From Bactericera cockerelli (lineage: Eukaryota > Arthropoda > Insecta > Hemiptera > Triozidae): a stretch of DNA of 64,000 nt. Each line of letters opens with the position of its first letter. Position 1 is the stretch's first letter. Positions 1 to 11,385 of this stretch are shown here, one piece after another. Position numbers and translations under genes: made by a program. The stretch covers positions 25,452,867 through 25,516,866 of the forward strand of contig CM044964.1 of NCBI GenBank assembly GCA_024516035.1, in the 5' to 3' direction. The notes under the pieces were generated by a model. It saw only the letters and a list, made by a program, of their open reading frames with translations. It was not told the origin of the DNA and did no database searches.

Positions 1-67
1 CGGGACTTGAACCACCGACCTCCAGGTTACAAGTCCGCTGCCTTATCGATCAAGCTACTGAGGTCGG
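1..67 (-). mobile_element. SINE A, tRNA-like head (window edge)
   Basis: Minus-strand head of a tRNA-derived SINE with a B box like GGTTCAAGTCC and an A box like TAGCTTGATCG. The body is cut off by the window edge or truncated. Confidence 0.75.
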
Positions 68-955
68 TAATAAGTTATAGGTTAATATTATTAAACTTCC
101 AAACTCATCAATCGATTGATACTGGGGAGTTATTGATACAGTATAAAAGTATAATAAATTATTATACTGTAATCAGTAATCATGTTCCACCACCTTAAGA
201 ATATTCTGATAATGGAAACTTGGGTATTCTATCATCAATATTCCATAGTTACTTAAAAATAGAATTCGCGTCAAAATTTCTCCTTCAAATTTTACAAGAT
301 AAATACCAGAACGATGTATCAGAGCTACAGGACAGATTGAGGACTGGGAATTCCCAGATGCCTGAAGACTGGATGTCGAAATCTATGTATGTAGGTGTCT
401 CACTGCTCTCATTTGAATGACTCATACAGGGGTAGGCTATGGTAATGCATGAGACTTCCAGTTTCTTATGTCTGGGAGGCATACCGTATACTCAGTATAC
501 CTTATAGGGTCGAATCGCTCGAATTAGTAGGATTAAAGTTAGGATAGGTCAGAATGTCCCTCAAGTTGTGTGGTTATCTATCGCAATAAGTAGAGTATAA
601 ATACCGCTTTCGCCATCAGATGTATAGTTTGTTTCCACTATCCAGTAAGACGACATGCCCATCAATTAAATGCATAGACTTTCATAGTCCAAACCTCTCA
701 TAACTATCGCATGTGCAATTTTTACCTGCATGAGTGGCGAACTCGTCAAATCTCTATTTTTTTCTATGTAATAAACTAATAATGTTCTTAATTGTACAAT
801 ATGTCCACAGATTTCTCAGAACATAGTAATTTAATATACTCGTACTTGAAGTTATCATATTAGTATATTGAACTTTAGAAAAGGTCCTACCTCTGCCCCG
901 GAACCACTTTCGCATTACCTACTTCAGGACACTTTACATTAATGCGCCATTCCAG
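68..955. other. No gene seen
   Basis: AT-rich unique-looking DNA with scattered stops in all frames. The short stretch 531-560 (ATTAAAGTTAGGATAGGTC) resembles one end of the small inverted-repeat element at 22346-22448. Confidence 0.5.
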
Positions 956-959
956 AATT

Positions 960-1037
960 GCGCCGTTCTGGCTGGGATTCGAACCCGCAATCTCCGGATC
1001 AGCAATCTTTACAGTCTTTACCTCTGAGCCACGGTGA
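960..1037 (-). mobile_element. tRNA-like SINE head, unclassified
   Basis: On the minus strand GTGGCTCAGAGGTAAAG is an A-box-like start and GCGGGTTCGAATCCCAGC a B-box-like T-arm. It has no anticodon stem good enough to call a tRNA gene. Confidence 0.5.
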
Positions 1038-1194
1038 GTATTACCTAATTCTATTTTAAGATAATTACAAAAAAAAATTTTTGAAGACTTTCACTTTTTG
1101 ACCATTGTATACACCCGTCAGGGTAATTTTACAAATAAAACATAGGTATATCTATCACATCGCTTTTTTTATTTCGTAGCCATGATAAAAGTAT

Positions 1195-1290
1195 ATAATA
1201 ATAATAATAACTCTTTAATGACAAGTATGCTATTGACTAAGGACGTGATTATTGCCTGAGGCAATCTCTGCCATCCAACCCATAAGAATT
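1195..1290 (-). mobile_element. LINE G 3' tail fragment
   Basis: An (AAT)n stretch is followed by ATTGCCTGAGGCAATCTC and CCATCCAACCC. This is the hairpin-bearing core of family G in reverse. Confidence 0.5.
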
Positions 1291-1577
1291 GCTCGATCCG
1301 AGCCCGAAAATGTCTTCTGAAAACGAACCCGGGTCAGTCTATTAATAGACTCCCAAGATATTCGCTCGCTAAAAATAGACAAGCGCGGTAGTCGAACCTT
1401 GAACTTCAAACCAGAGCGATCAGCGTGGGGTCCGCGAGAGAAAGAGTCTGTTGCCGGAAATCGGAAATGGCCTGCTGTGTCTGTGACGTCACAAGGACAA
1501 AAGGATCTCTGTGAGATGTGACGTCATAGCTAGGAAGAAAGTAGTCAGAGGTGAACGAACCACCCCACGTTAGAGGA

Positions 1578-1892
1578 GTGGAGAATTAGCTCAGTGGTAA
1601 GATACTCGCTTGGCATGCGGTAGGTCACGGGTTCGAAACACGTGAGCTGACATTTTTTTTAATTCAAATTTTGGTTACAGTTGGTTGTAAGGGATAGCTT
1701 CCGGTGCTCTTGTGTTGAGCCAGCACCTAAATAGGAAGTACTGTGTCATATAGCTCGCCCATCAGAGGGGAGGCATAATACTGGATGGGCAAGCTACGAC
1801 ATAGACCACAAGGCGTCTGCAGTAACTTCTGTTTCATGGCTACGAAAAAAAAAACTGGCTGTGAAACACTTATCTTAAAAAAAATAAAGTTT
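1578..1892 (+). mobile_element. SINE D, full-length-like
   Basis: tRNA-derived head with A box TAGCTCAGTGG and B box GGGTTCGAAAC. The anticodon arm CTCGCTTGGCATGCGG points to a tRNA-Ala ancestor (inference). The body includes CCGGTG, CAGCACCTAAAT and CATCAGAGGGGAGGC, and ends with GGCTGTGAAACACTTATCTT. Confidence 0.8.
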
Positions 1893-2159
1893 TTTTATGA
1901 AGAGAGGATTGAGAGAAAGATGAGGTGGTCAAGAGGAAGAAAGTTGTCAGATCGGCATACACGACTAGTGGTTCAAGTGCCTCATAGGGGGGGCATACAC
2001 TGAGTGGTTAAAGTGCCACCCCAAGCTAGAGAGACCTACTCTCCTATAGAGAGTTACCTATTCAGGAGATTCCTGACTGAGGAATACTTGTTCGAGTATG
2101 GTGTAGTGAACTCATTTCATGTGCGTACTGGAAAGAGATAATAATATAAGGTTTAAATA

Positions 2160-2362
2160 ATAATAATAATAACACTCTTTAGTGGAAGGTAACCACCAGG
2201 CGAGGTTATTGCTCAAAGCATTTTCTACCACCTAACACTCAGACTCTTATTATGTGGTCACAAACTCAAATGCATGCACTGGTTGGGTTTCGAACCAACG
2301 GATCCCTACGCTACCTGGATTACCAGACTAGCGCGTTAACCACTTGACTACCAGTGCACCAG
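2160..2362 (-). mobile_element. SINE B, full-length
   Basis: Minus-strand copy. The head GCACTGGTAGTCAAGTGG with B box GGTTCGAAACCC is at the right end; the body reads GGTTAGGTGGTAGAAAATGC in sense. The (TTA)n tail is at the left. Confidence 0.8.
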
Positions 2363-2479
2363 TGACTACCAGTCCACAAAGGCGACTTTTTATGCTTCTT
2401 AAAACAATACAATGTCGATAAAACTTATCGATCGAGCCAGCAAGCTACCATCATGCTACCAGAATTTCTGAGAGTGCGA

Positions 2480-2600
2480 AGTTACCAAGAGCCGCCGAAA
2501 TCTTCACGCCGAGATGTGACATGAACCCAGGACCTCATACTGTGAGTCGGTTACCTGCCCGCAGGTTAGAACGAGGAATACGGAAGCTGATGACACCACG
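2480..2600 (-). mobile_element. tRNA-like head fragment, unclassified
   Basis: The minus strand shows a degenerate A-box and a GGGTTCATGTC B-box-like arm next to a Gly/Cys-type anticodon arm. It is too degraded to name. Confidence 0.3.
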
Positions 2601-2808
2601 TGACACAGCGAGGTGGCTTTCTTTATACTATTATTATTGTGGTTTATTATTATTATTGCACTGAGAAAAAAATCATCCTTGTTAGCTAGTAAGTTATCCT
2701 TAAACGAGGATGGAATCGGGATTACTCTAAGAAAAGATTATTTGTCCTTGCACACTAAGACAACGATACAAGTTACATTGTTACATTGTAATAATGAAGT
2801 GAGTAATA

Positions 2809-3671
2809 CAGGGTGGGGCAAAAGTCTGGAAACCCCTGAATAACTTTCGAATGCCTTCTTCGGTAAACTTAAAATTTTGTACGGTAAACCGGGCTAATAA
2901 GACCTTCTTTTAAAGTGGGGTCGATTTTTGTTACCGGCCCCCATGTCGGGGCCAGGGGGGCCAACTTCATTTTTTTAAATACGAACCCCCACCTTGCGGT
3001 ACATTTTTGGAAAGGTCTTTAAATAAGAAATACATTGGTGCAAATTTTATTTTTAAAATGTTATTTTTTTGCAAATGGCGTCCAACTTTGTGTATGCAGT
3101 AAAGTCTGGAAACCCCTGAATATCTTTCGAAAGGACTTTCTCAGTAAATTTAAAATTGTGTACGGTAATCCTTGGTAATTAGACCTTATATTATAATTGG
3201 ACCGATTTTTTTTACTGGCCCCCATGTCGGGGCCAGGGAGGTCAACTACATTTTTTTAAATACGAAACCCCACCTTGCGATACATTTTTGGAAAGGTCTA
3301 ATTACCCCGACTTACCGTGCACAATTTTAAATTAACTCAGAAAGCCCTTTCAAAAGATATTCAGGGGTTTCCAGACTTTACTGCGTACACAAAGTTGGAC
3401 GCCATTTGCGAACAGTTTAATATTAAAAAATAAAACTTGCACCAATGTATTTCTTATTTAAAGACCTTTCCAAAAATGTATCGCAAGGTGGGGGTTCGTA
3501 TTTAAAAAAATGAAGTTGGCCCCCCTGGCCCCGACATGGGGGCCGGTAACAAAAATCAACCCGACTCTAAAAGAAGGTCTTATTAGCCCGGTTCACCTTA
3601 CAAAATTTTAATTTTACCGAAGAAGCCATTCGAAGGTTATTTAGGGGTTTCCATACTTTTGCCCCACCCTG
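2809..3671. mobile_element. 863-bp foldback element with CAGGGTG ends
   Basis: It begins CAGGGTGGGGCAAAAGT and ends with its inverse, flanked by TA on both sides (2807-2808, 3672-3673). The arms match closely for about 390 bp. Each arm holds two versions of AGTCTGGAAACCCCTGAA (2821, 3103, and inverted at 3361 and 3636). A module with the small palindrome GGCCCCCATGTCGGGGCC occurs at about 2935 and 3218 in plus and about 3526 in minus orientation. There is no ORF. TA flanks and CAGGGTG ends suggest a Tc1/mariner-like MITE (inference). Confidence 0.85.
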
Positions 3672-3767
3672 TATACTAATTTATTTAAGTATCTATCATC
3701 CATATATTTTAACATTTTTTCAAGGATGAATGTCCAGGATAATTTTTTTTCTCAGTGTGTTGTTTGT

Positions 3768-3965
3768 ACTGGTAGTCTAGTGGTTAAAGCGCTAGTCTGG
3801 TAATCCAGGTAGCGTAGGGACCCGTTGGTTCGAATCCCACCCAGTGTACGAATTTTTTCCTCTTTTATTTGAGTTTCTGACCACATGATAATAAGAATCT
3901 GAGAGTTAGGTGGTAGAAAATGTTTGAGCACTAACCTCGACTAGTGGTTACCTTCCACTAAAGAT
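3768..3965 (+). mobile_element. SINE B, full-length
   Basis: Head ACTGGTAGTCTAGTGG, B box GGTTCGAATCCC and body GTTAGGTGGTAGAAAATG, ending CCTTCCACTAAAG. It is inverted relative to the copy at 2160 and the two flank the 863-bp foldback element. Confidence 0.8.
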
Positions 3966-4148
3966 ATATGTATAATATATCCCATAAAATATATAAGACC
4001 TGTTTGACTGCTGAAGTAAAGGGACTTTTTAGTCTTACCTCGGCAGTATTAACAAGGTTTATTCTATTCTATTCTATTCTATTCTAAAGTGTTTTTATTA
4101 TTGAGGTTTGATTTACTAAATTTTCTTCGCGAAAACTGTCTTCCATCA

Positions 4149-4245
4149 GTCCTGGTGGTTCAGTGGTCAAAGGGACTTTGCCGTCCGTCGCGTCGTCTGA
4201 ATATCCCAAGTTCGAAACCCAGCCGAGACATGACAATTTAGGCTC
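4149..4245 (+). mobile_element. SINE C head
   Basis: TCCTGGTGGTTCAGTGGTCAAAGG and AGTTCGAAACCCAGCCGAGA give the tRNA-like head. The body is lost after GACATGACAA. Confidence 0.55.
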
Positions 4246-4435
4246 CAACTTTAAACTAACCAGATTTTATCAGGAATATTTTATTATACATACATACACT
4301 TGTGAATTACCCATATGGCGCATTTGGCAAATGCCAAGGGCCCCCCGCAGCCTTCATCCGCACTGTACACATATTTTTTTTTTAATTTACGAACTTGCGT
4401 GTCCATGCATTTTATAAAACATATAGATAACAATA

Positions 4436-4859
4436 TTACAGCTTATTAAAGTTAAGAAAAAATTCTCCATGTTGGAAAAAAAGGGCAGTGTGCCCATTCA
4501 TTACACACAGGCAGCAAGCATTACTTTCTTGTATGACCATCGATATTCTCGGGCCTTTGACCCAAAGATAATTTATGTCTTGGGACTCTGGGGAATGACT
4601 TACTGCTGGAATTAACTGGAGATGTCTCCGCCATTCTGGATTTACGATGTCCGGATTTCTGACACTCAACTGATTTCTGACAAAAACTAAAAAAAAAAAA
4701 ATCCCAAGTGCCTACGTGCGAGAACAACTTTTTTGGCGTTCTCCTTCCATTGCAGCATGCATGCGCATATAGTCATCGATGTATGGTTCTGCCATCGCGT
4801 TATATTTTTGGAGAATGTCCATTTCTTTAGCTGGAACCTGGAACCGACTATGAGAGAGA

Positions 4860-4860
<1 letters not shown>
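4436..4860 (-). pseudogene. Unrecognised coding-looking segment
   Basis: On the minus strand a CT-rich tract (4852-4913) precedes an acceptor-like TAG/CCAG and then a frame reading VPAKEMDILQKYNAMAEPY and MRMHAAMEGERQK to a stop near 4712. A second frame farther on reads NPEWRRHLQLIPAVSHSP and NYLWVKGPRISMVIQESN to 4436. Both are protein-like and neither matches a family I know. They could be two exons, decayed host sequence or transposon coding remains. Confidence 0.3.

Positions 4861-4913
<53 letters not shown>
4852..4913. repeat. (GA)n microsatellite
   Basis: About 62 bp of nearly pure GA with one interruption (GTGA). Confidence 0.95.
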
Positions 4914-4915
<2 letters not shown>

Positions 4916-4983
4916 TTTTATTATCACATCAGGAATGGTCTTAGCCGAAATACGAGAGGAAGAAAGAAATAAAGTTAACACAC

Positions 4984-5108
4984 CTATTTGTGTTAATCAC
5001 AATCGTGATATCCAATTCGCTTTACTACATATTTTCTTAACTTGGGACTTGAACCAATGACCTTCGATTAAAAGTCCGCCGCCTTATCGATCAAGCTACT
5101 GAAGTCGG
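4984..5108 (-). mobile_element. SINE A
   Basis: Minus strand: head with GGTTCAAGTCCC-like box at right, body TTACTAAA...TGATATCAC...GTGATTAACAC in sense at left. Confidence 0.75.
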
Positions 5109-5225
5109 AGATAAAAAAAAAAAAAAAAAATGAGCGAAAAAAAGTTTTTCATTGTTGGTAGGTAATAAGTAATAACACTAATGACATTATTTATTCTTTC
5201 TAGATGCAATATAAAGTGTTTGGTA

Positions 5226-5400
5226 ATTCGCTGGAAACTCACAATCCAGCTTCTCAAATCAATCTCACCCAGCCTGGGTGGCGCCAGGAATAGCCATCAG
5301 CATCACGAGGATTCTAATTTAAATGGTCATCCATCCACATCCTAACCTCACTGGACTTTGCTTAACTTCAGTAACAGTGCTGTCTTGTGTTGTATCTTGG
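5226..5400 (-). mobile_element. E-body SINE fragment
   Basis: It contains GGAAACTCAC, CTCACCCAGCCTGGGTGG and CATCAGCATCACGAGG, the conserved body shared with about ten other places here. Where complete (28325-28540), this body is joined to an F tRNA-like head, which sets the minus orientation. Confidence 0.6.
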
Positions 5401-6655
5401 CCGACCGGTCTGTCATTCCTCTCCTAGAACCAACCCTGGCACGGGAACAGGTTAATTTGGACATGGACACTCGTATATCCGAACCTCTCTAGTTCAATGA
5501 CCTTTCCCGAGATTTTCGGTGGGTCTTGACCATTCTTAACCCATTTAGATCTTCGCTTCTCCGCGGGCCATTGATAATGGTCGTCATTATCCGAAGGCAT
5601 TAACCCTGCAAGGTCATCGAGTCCTTCACCCAAATATTTTTCTGTCTCGCGACGAGATGGATTTGGATGAAAGGGTTTTTGGGTTGCGATACGCGATTTT
5701 AAGATAATCTATGTTCCGGGGCTTCTGTTTGAATACTTGGTTGTTTTATTTTTTAACCATTATGGTCCTTAATTCAAATTAAATATATTTTTCACCTAGA
5801 GAAATGATTCATTTTTAACTTGAGCGTCAGATTAGTATTCTCTTTACAACAATGGTGTTTTTAGAACCTCAAATTATTATTCTTGTAGGTTGCGGAAGTG
5901 CGGACCGAAATTTCCGACAATTTGTCAAACCTTCTTTGTCATCTACCATAATCGAGCTTCAATTATAATACTATGTAGTTCCAAGGGGGATACATTGCTA
6001 AAAAAAAGTTCAAACATAAAGTAGGATGACCAATGACCATCCCTTATCCGAGACATATAGGGCTCTGTGATCGGTGGAAAGTCCTATGTAAGAGACGGTC
6101 TTGCCTTATCCATGTTGTAATCTACATAGTTCTATAATAATTTTGGGATCTAACCTCCTAAGAGCTAAGTCTCCAGCAAAATAAATTTGACAATTATTCG
6201 TCTTTAATATTACTTTTGGTGTTTCTAAAGCCAAAATAATAAATTGAACACTTCGGCCGAGGTGTGAAGAACGCCTATACAAATAAATTGATAACAAAGA
6301 AAGTTTCATTCTTCTTCAATCAATATTTATCCAAGTTCAATTCGTTCCTTGTGCCTCTCTTGGGCTAAGTAACAATTTCCTGTTTCTTTTCATGTCTCTC
6401 ACTTTTTTCCTACTTTTGTATATTTCATCTATATGCCTTTGTATATCCCAAGTCCATGCCTTTGTATATCTTGTCTATGAGCTCAACTTGCTTGGCAATG
6501 GACCCTCCCAATAGGCACGACCTAAGGATTATCTATGACCATTTTTATGAGTTTTTTATTCGAATGGGACTATCTATCCAGGTTTGCACGATTTGCTGCC
6601 AATGGTCGCCCGAGGTAATCTATCGGATGATTGCGACGACCATTATGACAGAAAG
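5400..6655. other. No gene seen; short palindrome repeat inside
   Basis: Mostly unique-looking AT-rich DNA. 5424-5633 is GC-richer with a 69-codon minus-strand ORF of no recognised family. At 6247-6275 lies a near-palindrome ACACTTCGGCCGAGGTGT followed by GAAGAACGCC, which recurs at 38308 and 52885. Confidence 0.45.
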
Positions 6656-6660
6656 TTTCC

Positions 6661-7190
6661 ATAATGGCAATAATAATTTCTTTGATAATAATGCTTATGC
6701 TTTCCATATTGGCAATAGTAATTTCTTTGATAATAATGCTTATGCTTTCCATATTGGAAATAATAATTTCTTTGATAATAATGCTTATGCTTTCCATATT
6801 GGCAATAATAATTTCTTTGATAATAATGCTTATGTTTTCCATATTGGCAATAATAATTTCTTTGATAATAATGCTTATGCTTTCCATATTGGCAATAATA
6901 ATTTCTTTGATAATAATGCTTATGTTTTCCATATTGGCAATAATAATTTCTTTGATAATAATGCTTATGTTTTCCATATCTATTGGTAATAATAATTTCT
7001 TTGATAATAATGCTTATGTTTTCCATATTGGCAATAATAATGTCTTTGATAATATTGCTTATGCTTTCTATATTGGCAATAATAATTCTTTGATAATAAT
7101 GCTTATGTTTTCCATATTGGCAATAATTTTTTTTTGTAATAATGATTATGTTTTCCATATTGGTGATAGTAATGGTTTTGATGATAACAC
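6661..7190. repeat. 45-bp minisatellite, about 12 copies
   Basis: The unit starts GGCAATAATAATTTCTTTGA and ends CTTTCCATATT. Because 45 is divisible by 3, long ORFs appear in several frames on both strands (one encodes a 15-residue NNNFFDNNAYAFHI-type repeat); none has other support as a gene. The last copies diverge and merge into simple sequence. Confidence 0.92.
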
Positions 7191-8900
7191 ATAATTCTGA
7201 TGGTAACAATTATTATGATCTCTATTTTGGCAATGATGTTGCTGTTTGTGTTGTTTTTGTCGTTGATTATGACATAATGGTGTTTATGACGACTCTTTCC
7301 CTGCTCAAGTTAATGCCAAGGATCATGATGCCAATGTACTTGCCAATGTACTCAACATTCTTTTAGTTGTAACAATTCTGCTGATGATTGTAGAGATAGT
7401 GCGAAACAGCTGTCCAGATATGTTCTAATGTGCATGTCCAAATGTGCATCCCGTATATTTTTTCCCTATGTATTCTGTTTACATTGATTGACAGAAAACG
7501 GCGAATGCAATTATCCATGTTCTGTTTATCTGCTGTAGTGATATCAACGTAACTGCTGATCTCAATATCATCTATTCTACTTGAAACACTTTTGACAGAT
7601 CTATTTCTAATGATGTCGATATATTCAATACTTTTTCTGATAGTTCGATGCTGCTGATATAATATCATGTTGTTGTAGTATAGATCTACATGACTGCTGA
7701 TCTTAATATCATCCATTCTGCTAAGATCTGTAGATAAACTAGAAGTATTTATTATATAAAATATATAAATTTAAAACATTTAAATATCATCCATTCTGCT
7801 TCAAATACTTTTGAAAAATATATTTCTAATCATGTCGATATCTTCAATACTTCTTCTAATAGTTCGTAATTGGTCATAGTACTAATTATTATGATGCTGT
7901 TTTAATATCTAGATACAAAATATTGCTAATAATCAGATCTTCAACTTGAAATATTTTTGACAGATCTATTTCTAATCATGTCAATACATCTTGTAATAGT
8001 TTGGTATTGCTGATTACTATGATGCTATTGAATCTGCTGTTGTATTATCCACAACACTACTACTGATATCTATTCCACTTATTATGACTTCTGACAGTAT
8101 CGATATCCTGTTGAGAGTAGTGCTGATTACTGTGAGTTTGGTTCTGTAGTGTTGTTGTTGTTGTAGTGTCAGTGATGTTGATGATGGTTTTGTATCTCCG
8201 GTGGAAGAGTGAGGAGGTCAATGGACTCAGCTGACCCACTAACACGACTCGGAACATCTTTGTATCTCTTTCTGGTATCCTTCAGTGTTGGGAGGCGGCT
8301 TGGTCGCCTAATGTTGTAGGTACTGCGATACGGAAAATTATAAGCGGTTTTTTTTTTGAACGAAGTGAATTGAAGCTGACCTGGTCACTGAAAGGGACCG
8401 AATTAACCTATGAATAAAAAAAAAAAATATAAGGGACCCAATTCATACATGACCTTTTTCCTTGTGGGACCCAATACACCTATGAAATAGAATTTGGGAC
8501 CCAATCCACCTTTTTTCACTGAAATTCACTTTTTTTTTATTTGACCGAGCAGAAAGGCCGGAGTGGACCGGCCCGTTCGTTCGGTCATGGCTTTTGGTTC
8601 GGTAGGAAGAAGAAGAAGTGGATAATTTCAAATGCAAAATGTAAACAAACACCGATATCTTTAATTTAAACAAACCAGAGTCCCAAAAATCACTTTTTTA
8701 TAATCTTCAAATTTTGGTTGACCAGAGCTGACCGTTCGGTCTTGTTCAGGTTTTTCGTTCAATTAAGTGCTTTATGTCAGCGTTATTGTAGGTAGTTTTT
8801 TTGTAAAACTTATTTTTTATTCTTCAGAATTATGTATTAGTATTTTCGCTAGTCAATTTAAAAATATCCATATCCATTTTTACTTCTGATAAATTAATAA
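7191..8900. other. No gene seen; diverged low-complexity repeats
   Basis: A block near 7563-7658 containing TTTTGACAGATCTATTTCTA is echoed at 7782-7875 and 7942-8013, an old irregular tandem repeat. GTT/ATG-rich simple sequence is at 8140-8190. GGGACCCAAT recurs at 8431, 8466 and 8497. Confidence 0.45.
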
Positions 8901-8922
8901 TATTAGAAATCGGATACTACGG

Positions 8923-9014
8923 GATGGGCAAACTGTAACACAGACCACAAGCGTCTACAGTAGCTGCTGTTTCAGGGCTACGAAATAAAAAAGCTTTAAA
9001 CCACTCATCTTTTT
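8923..9014 (+). mobile_element. SINE D, 3' part
   Basis: GGGATGGGCAAACTG, ACCACAAGCGTCTACAG and GGCTACGAAATAAAAAAG without a head: a 5'-truncated copy. It is followed at 9020-9115 by H-like sequence. Confidence 0.7.
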
Positions 9015-9404
9015 TTAAAAAAATTCTGAAGTATTGTGTTCGTTTTTATATGAGAAATGTTTTTTGCTCCGATTTCAATCAGAAATATCATAAAAATGTT
9101 CCCTTAAAAATATATTTTATATGGGGATAGTTATAGTTATATTGATTGATGTGGAATCTTTTTCAAGGATAATATGCCGACAATTCTCTTGGTGATAATT
9201 TTGTTTCTACAACTTTTTACTTTCTATCAACTTTAAAGTCTGTGTAGATATTACTTTAATCGTTCACTTTTTTTGAATTCTTCAGTTTTAGAAGAAAAAA
9301 AAATTGACATACATACATAGATATATTGTATTAAAATGCTTTTTTCCTGCTTGATGTACTGAATGCTTGAAAAAATGAAATACAATCGATGGCTTTAGGA
9401 TGGG

Positions 9405-9545
9405 CATCCAACCGTAAAAATGTGCCATAGCCAACCTCAACCATGAGATTGAACAATGCCGACCCCAAGTAGTTTTGGAAAAAGGCAAAATGAAAGACCA
9501 AGATAGAGGGAGGTATCGACTAAAGAAATTGAGAAAAGTACAGGA
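9405..9545 (-). mobile_element. Repeat M
   Basis: The sense strand carries TTTGCC...AAACTACTTGGGGTCGGC and GGTTGGATGCCCATCC. Other copies are at 52085 and 61340. Confidence 0.55.
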
Positions 9546-9585
9546 GGCTTTTTGAGCCGAATAAAAAAGCATAATAGAATTTAAG

Positions 9586-10063
9586 ATAATAATAATAATA
9601 TAATAATAACACTTTAGTGAAAGGTAACTACAAGGCGAGCTTAATGCTTAAAGCATTTTTTCCCACCTAACCCTCAAAATCTTTAAGACTAAGATCAGTG
9701 ATCTCTTGCTGGAAATATCGCCATATAACAAAGATGAATACTATCATCATTGGTCAAATGACCAAACATAAAAAAGGATAAAACAATAGTAAAAATGATG
9801 TTCTGTAATTTTTATTTTATTTTTTGTATTATTGTATTATACTGTATTGTACTGACCATTGGAATGCCTTCGTGGTGAAAATACCAAATAAAAGTTACTC
9901 TTATCTTATCTTACCTTAGTCTTATAATTATGTGGTCACAAACTTAAATTATTGAGGAAAAATTCATGAACTGGGTGGGATTCGAACAAACGGATCCCTA
10001 TACGCTATCTGGATTACCAGACTAACGCGTTAACCACTTGTCAAGACAAGCAGTGCACCGGTG
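9586..10063 (-). mobile_element. SINE B split by a 236-bp insertion
   Basis: The tail half is at 9586-9680 and the head half (GTGGTCACAAACTTAAAT...B box...GCACC) at about 9917-10063. The insert 9681-9916 ends in a TTATC-type repeat tail and is bordered by AAGACTAAG / CTTAGTCTT. It has no ORF. Confidence 0.65.
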
Positions 10064-10081
10064 AGTACTAATCGCGCTCTA

Positions 10082-10277
10082 CTACTATTATTATTATTAT
10101 AGTAAGCTTTTTTAGGTAGAACAAAAAATATGCACAGTAAAATGCAATGAAATTATAAAGAAACACAAAAAGATTAAGCAAAGATACAAGAAAAAAAAGA
10201 GAATGAAGTTAATGTCCTGCTTAAAGGGCGGAGTTATTGCCTGTGGCAATCTCTTCCACCCAACCCTTATTTTATAA
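10082..10277 (-). mobile_element. LINE G 3' end
   Basis: Reverse of GGGTTGGGTGGAAGAGATT, the hairpin ATTGCC-ACA-GGCAAT, CCGCCCTTTA and GGACATTAAC, ending AAAGCTTACTATAATAATAA. No coding part is attached. Confidence 0.65.
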
Positions 10278-10328
10278 ATAGCTGAAATTATAAAATAGGA
10301 AAAGAAAAAGATGCAGGGTAAGTGGGCG

Positions 10329-11005
10329 CCCCGTTGGTAGGACCCTGTAGATCACCCCATCACGTTGGTAGGACCCTGTAGATCACCCCATCACGTTGAT
10401 AGGACCCTGTAGATCACCCCATCACGTTGGTAGGACCCTGTAGATCACCCCATCACGTTGGTAGCACCCTGTAGATCACCCCATCACGTTGGTAGGACCC
10501 TGTAGATCACCCCATCACGTTGGTAGGACCCTGTAGATCACCCCATCACATTGGTAGCACCCTGTAGATCACCCCATCACGTTGGTAGGACCCTGTAGAT
10601 CACCCCATCACGTTGGTAGGACCCTGTAGATCACCCCATCACATTGGTAGCACCCTGTAGATCACCCCATCACGTTGGTAGCACCCTGTAGATCACCCCA
10701 TCACGTTGGTAGCACCCTGTAGATCACCCCATCACGTTGGTAGGACCCTGTAGATCACCCCATGACGTTGGTAGGACAATGTAGATCACCCCATGACGTT
10801 GGTAGGACCCTGTAGATCACCTCATCACGTTGGTAGGACCCTGTAGATCACCCCATCACGTTGGTAGGACCCTGTAGATCACCTCATCACGTTGGTAGGA
10901 CCCTGTAGATCACCCCATCACGTTGGTAGGACCCTGTAGATCACCTCATCACGTTGGTAGGACCCTGTAGATCACCCCATCACGTTGGTAGGACCCTGTA
11001 GATCG
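10329..11005. repeat. 31-bp minisatellite, about 22 copies
   Basis: The unit is CACGTTGGTAGGACCCTGTA followed by GATCACCCCAT. Variants (GGTAGCACC, CACATTGG, CACCTCATCACG) are interspersed. Units abut directly with no spacers. Confidence 0.95.
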
Positions 11006-11385
11006 GAGCCTGGTCCCCAGGACTCAACCTGAGGAGTCTTGAGTAGGCCACAACCTAAGGGATTCAGGACTCGGACATTCAGGAAACCAAAAAATAATCT
11101 GAGCACTATCGTAACTATTATAATTCTTAAATAAAAGAAATCATAGTAATAGTGTATTCAGTGATAATGAGAATACAAGTCTTGTGATTGTGATATGAAT
11201 GAGAATACTCCTGATAATGAGAATACTTCTGATAGTGAATGAGAATAAAGAATGAAATGATATAGTGAGAATGATTATGATAAGGAAAGATAATATAACG
11301 AGAGTTCGAAAAATCCTGGAATAAAAAATGTGTGAGTGTTCAGGTTTTTCTTTTGTAAACGTCTCTTAAAATAAAGTCCTCAGAA

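Noticed and set aside
2807..3673. Viral or structured RNA gene as explanation of the palindrome
   Set aside because: TA flanks, inverted CAGGGTG ends and a second element with the same ends fit a DNA transposon foldback better. No ORF or RNA-gene promoter was seen.
4712..4981. The full 89-codon ORF including the (SL)n stretch as a protein
   Set aside because: The first half is translated (CT)n microsatellite. Only the part after the CT tract looks protein-like, and it is listed separately.
6456..7209. Four overlapping ORFs of 135-188 codons on both strands
   Set aside because: All arise from the stop-free 45-bp array, whose period is a multiple of 3. No other coding evidence.
10329..11005. 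CRISPR-like regular array
   Set aside because: The 31-bp units abut with no unique spacers, and the context is animal DNA. It is a minisatellite.
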